NCBI GenBank assembly: GCA_014879535.1
Contig: JACSRX010000094.1
Coordinates: forward strand, 1 to 54,460
DNA length: 54,460 nucleotides
Direction: 5' to 3'
From: Chthoniobacterales bacterium
GTDB lineage: Bacteria > Verrucomicrobiota > Verrucomicrobiia > Chthoniobacterales > JACTMZ01
Shown: piece after piece, positions 25,096-33,800 of the stretch
How the letters are laid out: each line of letters begins with the position of its first letter
Numbering within the stretch: the first letter of the stretch is position 1
The notes under the pieces: model-generated
Database searches by the model: none
Told to the model about the DNA's origin: nothing
The model's input: only the letters and a program-made list of their open reading frames with translations
Translations under genes and position numbers: made by a program

Positions 25096-26085
25096 TCATG
25101 TTTGACCTTCGGGCACATTGCCCTTGAGGAATTCCAGAGCGTCGTGGAAAAGCAGTCGGTTCCCAGGTGAGGAGGCTACCAGCGCCTCGTGCGCCTGGAG
25201 GATGGTTTCGCGGTGATCGGCATTGGTGGCCTTCGAGCCGGAGGCCATCCACTCGCCTTCGGGGGTGAAAACCGTGCCGTTGTTGGTGGAGATCTTGATG
25301 ATCTGGCCCAAGCCGTATTGATCCAGCTGCTCACGGCATTCGCGGCTGGCGCGGACGATGGTCAGTCCACCTCCCTGCTGCCGCAATTGCAGGCCGACCG
25401 CTATCAGGGTGCCGATGAATGTCGAGTCCATGATGTCGCAGGCCCCGAGATCGAGCCGGAAATCGCGGTGCCCGCGCAGGTTCATCTCCCGGGTCAGGTC
25501 CCGGAACGTCGTGCTGCTGGTGAACATCGCGTTGCCGTCAAGCCGGATGCATACTGCGTTTCCGTCCATTCCGATCCGCACCGCGGATGGGGTGATGCGG
25601 CGGGGGAATGTCTCGCGCACGAGACGGCGGATGGAATCGACCGTGTGTGTCTCGCCCGCCTTGACCCGGAGCACGGGGATGCCCGCGGCTTCGACGATTT
25701 TGTCCGCCCGCTCCTTCTCCCTGAGGTCGGCGGCCGACAATTTCGCCTCGCCATCCTGAAAGTCGACAACGCCGACAATGCGCAGGTCGTGAGGGTCGAG
25801 AATGGCGAAGTCCACGCACTGGGTGGCGAGTCCGTTGTTCCAGCGGACCTTGTGCCCCTCCCTCGCTTCCGCCAATTGCGCCAAGGCAACCTTGGGGAAA
25901 ACATACTGCACCTCCTTCACCGCCTCGCGCAGCAGGTTGAAAAAGTGATGCTCCTCCACGGAAAGCAGTGCGGCGCGCGCCACGATCTCCTTTTCGTGCC
26001 ACCGACTCCAAACCTTCACGGCAAGCCAGCCGACAAGGAAGAGTCCCGCCGTCAGCATACCCAAATACAGCAAGGCGTTGTCCAT
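25096..26085 (-). CDS. DUF2726-STAS domain fusion protein, membrane-anchored
   Basis: The 329-residue protein has one N-terminal membrane helix (about 3-27). A DUF2726 domain (about 38-157) is recognisable from LLSVEEHHFFNLLREAV, FPKVALAQLA, VDFAILDPHDLRIVGVVDFQD and EAAGIPVLRVKAGE. A C-terminal STAS domain (about 185-275) carries the anti-anti-sigma-like signature DIMDSTFIGTL with Ser221/Thr222 as candidate phosphorylation sites. DUF2726 has a PD-(D/E)xK-like layout and STAS usually binds partners or is regulated by phosphorylation. I do not know this combination from a described system. I use the ATG at 26085 rather than 26127 because the helix begins there. It is transcribed with the sirtuin gene upstream. 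Confidence 0.8.
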   Translation of the reverse strand: MDNALLYLGMLTAGLFLVGWLAVKVWSRWHEKEIVARAALLSVEEHHFFNLLREAVKEVQYVFPKVALAQLAEAREGHKVRWNNGLATQCVDFAILDPHDLRIVGVVDFQDGEAKLSAADLREKERADKIVEAAGIPVLRVKAGETHTVDSIRRLVRETFPRRITPSAVRIGMDGNAVCIRLDGNAMFTSSTTFRDLTREMNLRGHRDFRLDLGACDIMDSTFIGTLIAVGLQLRQQGGGLTIVRASRECREQLDQYGLGQIIKISTNNGTVFTPEGEWMASGSKATNADHRETILQAHEALVASSPGNRLLFHDALEFLKGNVPEGQT

Positions 26086-26133
26086 GGGGTTCAGGAGATT
26101 AATGAAGGGAACAACAGCGTTCGGCAATGCTAA

Positions 26134-26838
26134 TCACTCTGATCCCGCCAAATCGAGCTCACCGAGCATCCGGTCGGCCTCCGCCAACCCCTCACTTGCA
26201 CCCGACGCGATCACGGTGATTCCGGCGCCCGCCAGCCGCGGCGGATCGGGATCGATCAGGATGCGGACGGAGGATTCCGGCGCCTCGAAGGCGAGGGCCG
26301 CCGCCGGATACACCTGCAGCGAAGTCCCGACAATCACGAGCACATCGGCCCTCCGCACCTCGGCCTGCGCGAACGGCATCAGCGGCACCTCCTCGCCGAA
26401 CCACACGATATGGGGCCGCAACTGCGAGCCCCGAGGGCAGAGGTCACCCTCCTTCAGTTCCCCTCCCGCCACGGGGACAACCAGTTCCGGATCGCGCGTT
26501 GAACGAGCCATCATCAACTCGCCGTGAAGGTGCAGCACCCGCCGCGACCCAGCCCGCTCGTGGAGGTCGTCCACGTTCTGCGTGACCACGGTGACATCGT
26601 GATCCCGCTCCCACCCGGCGATGATGCGATGCCCGCGGTTCGGTTCCGCCGCCAGCAGGGCCTTCCTCCGCTCGTTGTAGAAGCGTAGAACAAGCGCCCG
26701 GTTGCGCCTCCAAGCCTCCGGCGTGGCCACATCCTCCACCCGGTGATCCTCCCACAGGCCGCCATTGTCCCGGAATGTGCGAAGCCCGCTCTCCGCGCTC
26801 ATCCCCGCACCGCTCAGCACCACAATGTGCCTCGTCAT
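26134..26838 (-). CDS. cobB: Sir2-family NAD-dependent protein deacylase, zinc-less CobB-like
   Basis: The 234-residue enzyme removes acyl groups from lysines using NAD, releasing nicotinamide and O-acyl-ADP-ribose. NAD-binding GAGMSAESGLRTFRD is at residues 10-24, TQNVDDLHERAG at 86-97, and the catalytic His105 lies in HLHGE. FYNERR places Tyr54 and Arg57 as in SIRT5/CobB desuccinylases, suggesting acidic acyl substrates. Only one Cys (Cys134) lies where the four zinc ligands normally sit, so the zinc ribbon is degenerate. A similar zinc-less form is common in Bacteroidetes. The start at 26838 precedes the Rossmann motif; in-frame sequence upstream is Gly/Arg-rich noise. Confidence 0.9.
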   Translation of the reverse strand: MTRHIVVLSGAGMSAESGLRTFRDNGGLWEDHRVEDVATPEAWRRNRALVLRFYNERRKALLAAEPNRGHRIIAGWERDHDVTVVTQNVDDLHERAGSRRVLHLHGELMMARSTRDPELVVPVAGGELKEGDLCPRGSQLRPHIVWFGEEVPLMPFAQAEVRRADVLVIVGTSLQVYPAAALAFEAPESSVRILIDPDPPRLAGAGITVIASGASEGLAEADRMLGELDLAGSE

Positions 26839-26867
26839 GGCGGCCGTGTGTCCCCCCGCGCCTTCCC

Positions 26868-28259
26868 TCAATGCAGCCTCTTCCCCAGGCTGCCGAGTTT
26901 CGCCTGCGGGTCGTCGTCCGGAACCTCCTCGAGATCCACCGTCACCGGAAAATGGTCCGAGTAGCGCTGCCGCCATGCCTCGGGGTTGCGCAGCCCCTCC
27001 TTGTTGTGCACCGCGAAGCTGCGCTCGTCGATCTCCTCGAACGTCCCCAGCGGCACGATGTTGTCGATCTGGCTGTCGAAATGGATGATCGAGCGGCCGG
27101 CATTCGGGCGCGTGAGGTAATGCGAGAATGCCTCGTCCTCCAGAATCCGGCTCTCGGGCGAAGTGTTGCTGTGGTTGAAGTCCCCCACCACCACGATGTC
27201 GTTGTCTTCATCCGGGTCGGTGGTGAGTTCCTGGAGAAATTTGCGCAGCGCCGAGAGTTCGCCCTCCCTTCGTTTGAAATCGTCCTCGGTCCTCCCCGCC
27301 TTGAGGTGCACCACGACCATTCGGAAATCCGGGCCTCCCGCACGATCGCGGAACGCCGCCACCACCGGTTCCCGGTGGAAAAGCGTTCCGGAGGATGTGG
27401 ATTCGCGCAGTTCGGAAAGTTCGCCTGCCGAGACCATTTCCACACGCGAGTCATCCCACAAAACCCCCGGCGCGATCTGGCCCTCGCTTCCGAGCTTGCC
27501 GCTGGTGCCGAGGACGAACTTCCACTCCGGGCCCAGCCGGCGGATGATGTCCTTGAGCGGCGCGGCTCCGTTGATCTCGCACACCCCCAGCACCTGCACA
27601 TTGAGGCCCCGGATGAAATCCGCAATCGCCTGCATGTCCTCGTCCGTCCGCGGTGGATCGTTCCTGCTGCCGAGGTGCTCCAAATTCCACGCCCCGATGC
27701 GCAAGGGAGTCATTCCGGGATGCGTCGCCGTCGTCCGTGTCGCCGTTTCGCGGGCGGCCAGTCGGCTCGCCTCCACCGCCTCCAAGGCCGCCTCCCAACG
27801 CGCCGCCCGTTCCCTCTCGCTCGCCTCGTGGAGGGCTCTCTCTTCTGCCAGCCTCGCGTCCAACTCCGCCTGGTTCGTCAGGCGCTGTTCGCGCAGGTCG
27901 TCCGCCAGATCAAGGTCACGCGTGAACCATGAGCGGGGGCGACGGGATTCGACGACCCCGTCCGTCACCACGTAGTAGCCCTCCTCCTGCCTCAGCAGCC
28001 GCACCTCCGCGCCCTCGGCGAAGCCCCGCACCCCCTCCTCGAAGGGTTCGCTGAAACGCTTGACCACATACAGGACACCCTCGGGGGCGATGCGGGCCTC
28101 GGGCTCCGGCTCGGCCGTCGTTTCGGGTGTTGGTTCGGGAGTGGGAGCCGGTGTTGCCTCGACCGCCGGAGGCTCCGGTGGTGGTTGCAGGTCGAGCCAG
28201 ATCCTGTAACCCAGATATGCCAAACCGGCGAAAATCAGCAATACGATCAGCCTGTGCAT
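26868..28259 (-). CDS. Membrane-anchored SH3-like/coiled-coil/EEP nuclease-family protein
   Basis: The 463-residue protein has an N-terminal membrane helix (about 3-20) and a Pro/Glu linker (26-58). A small SH3-like domain follows (about 60-112, GVLYVVKRFSEPFEEGVRGFAEGAEVRLL) with a coiled coil after it (about 120-172). An endonuclease/exonuclease/phosphatase domain spans about 186-455. The domain carries RIGAWNLEHLGS, VCEINGA, VVGDFNHSNTSPESRI, FDSQIDNIVP and the C-terminal SDHFPVTV. DNA, RNA or a phospho-lipid could be the substrate. The helix suggests it acts outside the cytoplasm. The start at 28259 fits the helix; upstream in-frame sequence does not. Confidence 0.85.
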   Translation of the reverse strand: MHRLIVLLIFAGLAYLGYRIWLDLQPPPEPPAVEATPAPTPEPTPETTAEPEPEARIAPEGVLYVVKRFSEPFEEGVRGFAEGAEVRLLRQEEGYYVVTDGVVESRRPRSWFTRDLDLADDLREQRLTNQAELDARLAEERALHEASERERAARWEAALEAVEASRLAARETATRTTATHPGMTPLRIGAWNLEHLGSRNDPPRTDEDMQAIADFIRGLNVQVLGVCEINGAAPLKDIIRRLGPEWKFVLGTSGKLGSEGQIAPGVLWDDSRVEMVSAGELSELRESTSSGTLFHREPVVAAFRDRAGGPDFRMVVVHLKAGRTEDDFKRREGELSALRKFLQELTTDPDEDNDIVVVGDFNHSNTSPESRILEDEAFSHYLTRPNAGRSIIHFDSQIDNIVPLGTFEEIDERSFAVHNKEGLRNPEAWRQRYSDHFPVTVDLEEVPDDDPQAKLGSLGKRLH

Positions 28260-28398
28260 GGGTCGATGAGAGGGTGCGGTCCGCGCGGTTTCCGCGGAAA
28301 AACGGATCAACAATTCCTGCACGCACCCGCGCCGTCAATCTCCGGCTTGATCCCGCGGCTCTCGCCAGCACCCGCCCGCGGCTTGTATCATCCGCGCC

Positions 28399-30756
28399 AT
28401 GGATCCCGCCACCTACGAAAAACTCGGGCAATTCTACCTCGGCCGCGAGGCGGGGGCCGACGGCAAGTCAACCGACATCCCGGTGCTCTACGATTCGAGC
28501 GACCTCACGACCCACGGCGTGTGCGTGGGCATGACCGGCAGCGGCAAGACCGGGTTGTGCATCGCGCTGCTCGAGGAGGCGGCCATGGACGGCATCCCCG
28601 CGCTCATCATCGATCCCAAGGGCGACCTCGGCAACCTGCTGCTGACCTTCCCCGCGATGGACGGCGCCGACTTCGCCCCGTGGGTCAACGAGGAGGATGC
28701 GCGCAAGGCGGGCGTCACGACCGCGGAATTCGGCGGCATGGAAGCGCAGAAATGGAAAAGCGGACTCGCGGACTGGGGCCAGTCGCCCGAACGCATCGCC
28801 GCGCTCCGCGAGAATGCGGACATCGCGATCTACACCCCCGGCAGCAGCGCGGGCATCCCATTGTCCATCCTCCGCTCGTTCGCCGCGCCGGATGCCTCGG
28901 TGGCCGGCGATCCGGAACTCCTCGCCGAGCGCGTGCAGAGCACCACGGCCGGCCTGCTGGGACTGCTCGGCATCGATGCGGACCCGCTGCGCAGCCGCGA
29001 ATTCAGCCTGCTCTCCGCCATCCTGCAGGAGGCTTGGAGGCGCGGGGAATCCCCCGACCTCGCCGCCCTCATCGGCCTGGTTCAGAACCCGCCATTCGCC
29101 AAAATCGGCGTCCTCGACCTCGACGACTTCTACCCGCCGAAGCAGCGCACCGGCTTGGTCATGGCGCTCAACAACCTGCTCGCCTCCCCCGGCTTCGCGG
29201 CGTGGACCGGCGGCCAGCCTCTCGACATCGACACCCTCCTCCGCACGCCCGCCGGCAAGCCCCGGCTCGCCGTGCTCAGCATCGCCCACCTGTCCGATGC
29301 CGAGCGCATGTTTTTCGTCACCACCCTGCTCCAGGAAACCATCGCGTGGATGCGCCGCCAGCCCGGCACGCCGTCGCTGCGCGCCCTGCTCTACATGGAC
29401 GAAATCTTCGGCTACCTGCCGCCGGTGGCCAATCCGCCGTCGAAAGGCCCGCTGCTTCTCCTGCTCAAGCAGGCGCGCGCCTTCGGGCTCGGATTGCTTT
29501 TCGCCACGCAGAACCCCGCCGACCTCGACTACAAGGCGCTGTCGAACTGCGGCACGTGGTTCATCGGCCGCCTGCAGACGGACCGCGACAAGCAGCGCGT
29601 GCTCGAGGGACTTGAAAGCGCCAGCGCGGGACGCGGGGCCGACCGCGCCACGCTCACCTCCCTGCTCAACGCCCTCGGCAAGCGCGTGTTCCTCCTCAAC
29701 AGCGTCCACCTCCCCGCCCCGCTCATGTTCCAGACGCGCTGGACCATGAGCTACCTGCGCGGCCCGCTCACCCGCGAGCAGATCCGCACGCTCTCCGATT
29801 CCACCCGGCCTGCCGAACCGCCGCTGCAGCCGGCAACTCCACCCGTCACCCCGGAATTTTCCGGCGCCGCCTCGCCCGAGCCGCCCGCCGCCGAACCCGG
29901 TGTCTGGCAACTCGTCGCCGATCCCGGCGCCGGCACGCTCCATCCGTCGCTCGGCTTCCGCGCCCGCGCCACGCTCGCATGCCGCCGCCCGGTGGCCGAA
30001 GCCGCCGCGGATTTCCTCGTGAGCGTCCCGCTCGGCCCGGACGGAACCCCGTCGTGGAAACATGCCGCCATCACCTGCGATCCCGCCGATGCCGTTCCGC
30101 CGGCACCTCATGGCGGATCCGTGTTCGCCCCCGCGCCGGGAACCGCGCTGCAAGCCGCAACCCAGTCGGCGTGGCAGCTTGAGGCGCGCCGCCAGCTCGG
30201 CGAATCCCTCGAAATCACCGTGCTGCGCTGCGGCCGCGTGACCGGAAAACCATTCGAGACCGAGATGGAATTCCGGCGGAACCTCGAGCAGGCCGCCCGC
30301 GAGCAGCGCGACGGGGAAATCCGCCGCCTGCGCCAGAAGTTCGCAGCCAAGACCGAGGCCGCCGCGAAGAAAATCACGCGTTGCCGCGAATCCGTCACCC
30401 AACAGCAGACTCAGGCCCGCACGGCCCAAGTGCAGACCGCCATCAGCGTCGGCACCTCGATCCTCGGCGTTCTCTTCGGCAAGAAGGCCACCGGCCTCGG
30501 CCACATCTCGCGCGCCGGAACCGCCGCCCGCGGCGCCACGCGCGCCATGAAGGAATCTGCCGATGTCGGCACCGCGCAGGAACGCCTCGCCGCCGCGGAA
30601 GCCGAGGCCGCCGCGCTGGAAAGCGAGGTCGAATCCCTCGCCGCCTCGCTCCCGGACCCCGCAGCTGCCGCCAATCAGCCGCTCGAATCCCTCCGCCTCA
30701 AACTCGTCCCCGCCACGCTGCGCATCGAATCCTCCGGGATCCTATGGATCGCATGA
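28399..30756 (+). CDS. HerA-like P-loop ATPase (DUF87/helicase HerA family), stand-alone
   Basis: The 785-residue protein starts DPATYEKLGQFYLGRE. Its HerA/FtsK-type ATPase core has Walker A GMTGSGKT (44-51), ALIIDPKGDLGN, Walker B ALLYMDEIFGYLPPVANPP and the sensor LFATQNPADLDYKALSN. The C-terminal 300 residues have a Pro/Ala linker, a domain of unknown function and a helical part (about 620-745) likely to form coiled coil. Homologues of this exact length and opening sequence are widespread and usually stand alone; their function is not settled, though DNA-related motor activity is inferred from HerA. It is divergent from the EEP gene. Confidence 0.88.
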   Translation: MDPATYEKLGQFYLGREAGADGKSTDIPVLYDSSDLTTHGVCVGMTGSGKTGLCIALLEEAAMDGIPALIIDPKGDLGNLLLTFPAMDGADFAPWVNEEDARKAGVTTAEFGGMEAQKWKSGLADWGQSPERIAALRENADIAIYTPGSSAGIPLSILRSFAAPDASVAGDPELLAERVQSTTAGLLGLLGIDADPLRSREFSLLSAILQEAWRRGESPDLAALIGLVQNPPFAKIGVLDLDDFYPPKQRTGLVMALNNLLASPGFAAWTGGQPLDIDTLLRTPAGKPRLAVLSIAHLSDAERMFFVTTLLQETIAWMRRQPGTPSLRALLYMDEIFGYLPPVANPPSKGPLLLLLKQARAFGLGLLFATQNPADLDYKALSNCGTWFIGRLQTDRDKQRVLEGLESASAGRGADRATLTSLLNALGKRVFLLNSVHLPAPLMFQTRWTMSYLRGPLTREQIRTLSDSTRPAEPPLQPATPPVTPEFSGAASPEPPAAEPGVWQLVADPGAGTLHPSLGFRARATLACRRPVAEAAADFLVSVPLGPDGTPSWKHAAITCDPADAVPPAPHGGSVFAPAPGTALQAATQSAWQLEARRQLGESLEITVLRCGRVTGKPFETEMEFRRNLEQAAREQRDGEIRRLRQKFAAKTEAAAKKITRCRESVTQQQTQARTAQVQTAISVGTSILGVLFGKKATGLGHISRAGTAARGATRAMKESADVGTAQERLAAAEAEAAALESEVESLAASLPDPAAAANQPLESLRLKLVPATLRIESSGILWIA

Positions 30757-30783
30757 TTTCCTGAACGCAAGGGAGGGCCGGAC

Positions 30784-30803
30784 GTCCCCGGCTGGCCGGG
30801 AAC
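30784..30803. terminator. Possible shared terminator between convergent genes
   Basis: A 9-bp stem with one mismatch (GTCCCCGGC/GCCGGGAAC, 2-nt loop) lies between the HerA-like ATPase and the convergent subtilase gene. There is no long T-run on either side, so strength is uncertain. Confidence 0.4.
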
Positions 30804-30876
30804 GCTCTTTCATGCAACACGGCGTCCTGCATCTGCGGGACCGTGCCGCCCTACCTGTCATTCATGGCATCGCCGC

Positions 30877-33800
30877 TCAAGGTGCCGTCACTTCAAGCTG
30901 CATGAACCGGTGGCCCTCTCCCGGCGCCACCGGCAAGGTGGCGCGACGGATCTGGTAGGTGCCGTGGTCGCTCAGGAACTCGTCGGTGATGCCATTGGTG
31001 CTCCAAGGCGTCGCGGTTTTCAGGTCCGCATGCCACTTCACCGCACCATTCACGCCCTGCATGTTCTTGTTGCGGCGGTAGTCCATCGTCATCACGCCGT
31101 TGGCGTAGTGGAACGACACCCCTTCATCGGGCGACTCGGCATTCAGCCCCATGAAGTATTCCGCAAGGTTCGGGATGCCATCGCCATCGACGTCCGCACC
31201 CTGCGAGGGATCCGTGAGACCATCGGACCAGCTTCCATAGGTTTCGCCGAGGACCGTGAGCGTCCCGGGTTCATAGGCGACTTCGTAATTGGCCAGGCTG
31301 AATGTCCCGCCGGTGGCGTCGCTCGGCTCGATCTCATACGTGCCCGAGGCGTCGTTCGCCCCGGTGCCCCCGCTCGCCGACAGCGTCACACTGCCGATCG
31401 TCTGTCCGAGCACCAAGCCGCTGGAATTGAACGCCGTCTGGCCGGCCCCGAGGGTCAAGGACTGCCCGTAGGGCTTCGCCTGATCGTTTGCCGTGATGGT
31501 GAGTTCCTTCTGCCGGACATTGCTTGACGGGATCGCCACATCGACCGAGGTGGCGCCGGCGCTGCTGCAGACCACATTGCCGGAATATTGTCCGGCCGTC
31601 GTCCCGACCGCGAGGCGGACGTAGATGTCGGTGTTCGAGATGGTGCCCGCCGCGCCGACAGTCTGGGTCGCCGCATAGCCGGAAGCCCCGCCCGCCGTCT
31701 GCGAAACCTCGAAGCCCGCCGGCGGCGTCACCAAGATGCCCGCCGACATGCTCGTGCCGGATAGCACGAAGCTCGAGGGAACCGGCGAGGCTGAGCCGTA
31801 GGTCGTGTTGACGGCAGAAAGCGATCCGACCGCTGAAATGGTCGGCGTGGAAGCGGAGAAGGAAGTGATGGCGATATCATCCACGTTGGCCCGACGGTTG
31901 CTTGAACCCGAAGCCTCCGTGCGAATGCGAATGCGCGAGGCACTTGACGAATTCACCGAAGCAGAGAAGTTGGCAGCGGCCGCCCCTGGTGTGAACCTGC
32001 CTGCCTCCGTCCAATTGGCACCGCTGTCCGTGCTGTAATCCACGATCCATTCGACCTGGGTGTCGGTTCCGTAGCGCCGGTGCACAAAACTGACGGTTCC
32101 AATGCCGCCGGTCTTGTCGGCAAGCATGGTCATGACCGATGTCGAGTAACCTCGCAGACGGGCAGATTTGAGGCCATTTTTGAAGTCATTGGAATCACCG
32201 GAACCGATCAATGCCTCGGTCATGTTCCAACTGGTTCCGTTGAGGGTCACATTTCCCGATGCATAGGACGCTTTGGTCCCATCCTCGAAATCGACAGTGT
32301 AGCTCGGCCCTCCCCCGCCGCCGGAAGGATTGACCGTGAGCACAAGGGTCTTCGAATCCGAGCCCGAGCCGTTGGTGGCCGTGATGGTGACATTCGACGT
32401 CCCGGCAATCGACGGCGTGCCCGAGATGATGCCCGAGGTGGTGTTGACACTCAGCCCGGAAGGCAGACCCACGGCATTGAAGGAAGTCGGCGTGTTGTTC
32501 GCGGTGATCTGGTAGGAGAACAATGTCCCGACCGTGCCGCTCGCAGTGAGCGGACTCGTGATCACGGGAGCAGACGCGCCACCGAAGGCGGCATTGCGCG
32601 GATTCGGCGTCGAGGCGGAGAAATCCACCGCGTTGTTGCCCGTGTCCGTCGCCCCGCCATCCGCCCGGAAAATGGCCGTGGTGGTCGAAGCCGCCGGCGC
32701 CGGGGAGGTTTCCGAAGCGTTCGCTGCGCCGTAACCGACAAAATCCTGCAAGCCCTCCCCTCCGATGGGCGAAGTGCCGGTGAACACCGTCGCGCTGTTC
32801 CGAAGTGCCACCTTTCCGGATGTGCCGCTCATGTCAAGGGTCGTGGACGTGGTGAAATCCGGCGTCGGCAGCGCGGTGCCGGACGAACCTCCCACCGTCT
32901 TGATCAGGAAATATTTGCCTGGAGCGATGGACCCGCTCAGCGTTCTGGCGGACCACGAAGTGCCCGAGGCGGAGGCGTATTGGATGGTCCAACCGGCGAC
33001 ACTGACCGTGCTGTCACTGCGGTTGTAGAGTTCGACATAGTCCGCGTTGTAAACCGCGCCGGTGTTGTTGCCGGCACCGTAAATCTGGCTGATCACCACC
33101 GGCGACTGCACCAAGGTGAAGTTGGAGGCGCTCACCCCTGTCCCGAAGGATGTCTGCACCGAAATCGGCCCGGTCGTGGCGGTATTGGGAACAGGGACCG
33201 TGATCTGCGTCGCCGAATCCACGATGTAACCGGCGGCATCCGCACCGTTGAATTTGACGGCTGTGACACCCGCAAGGTTCGAGCCGGTGATCACCACGGA
33301 CGTCCCGACCGGTCCGCTGGTCGGCGTGAAGGATGTCACCGTCGGCGTGCCGTCCCCGGTGAGCACGGTCAGGCGCGCGATCGCGGAAGTGGAGGTCGCC
33401 CCCTCGCTGTCCGTGGCACGGGCCGTGATGTTGTAGGTGCCGCTTCCGGGAGGTGTCCAAGTCGCCGCGTAAGGCGCCGAGAAGTCCTCGGAAATGACGG
33501 TGTTCCCGTGGAGGAACTCGACCTTGGTGACGACACCCGGTCCGCCGCCAATGACGGTGTCCGTGGCGGTGGCGGCGAGATTGATTTGGGTGCCGGGAAG
33601 AACTGCAGACCCGTCCACCGGCGCATCAAGCGACACCGTCGGCGGGGGGTTCACCGGCACATCCGCGCCGCCGGTGACGATGAGGGAGTAGATCTGGTTG
33701 GTGGTGAGGACATTTGTGCCATACATCCCGACCGTCACCGTGTAGGTGCCGGTTTGGGATGGCGTCGGAATGTCCACCCGCTCGACATTGTCCACCTTGT

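Noticed and set aside
28468-30504. A 678-codon open frame antisense to the HerA-like ATPase
   Set aside because: Low-complexity Ala/Arg/Gly composition, no motifs, and the plus-strand product has clear Walker motifs.
26134-30756. A Sir2-HerA (Nezha-type) phage-defence pair
   Set aside because: The sirtuin is a complete CobB-like deacylase, not the defence NADase type. The ATPase belongs to a widespread stand-alone family, and a third gene lies between them on the opposite strand to the ATPase. Kept only as a low-interest neighbourhood note.
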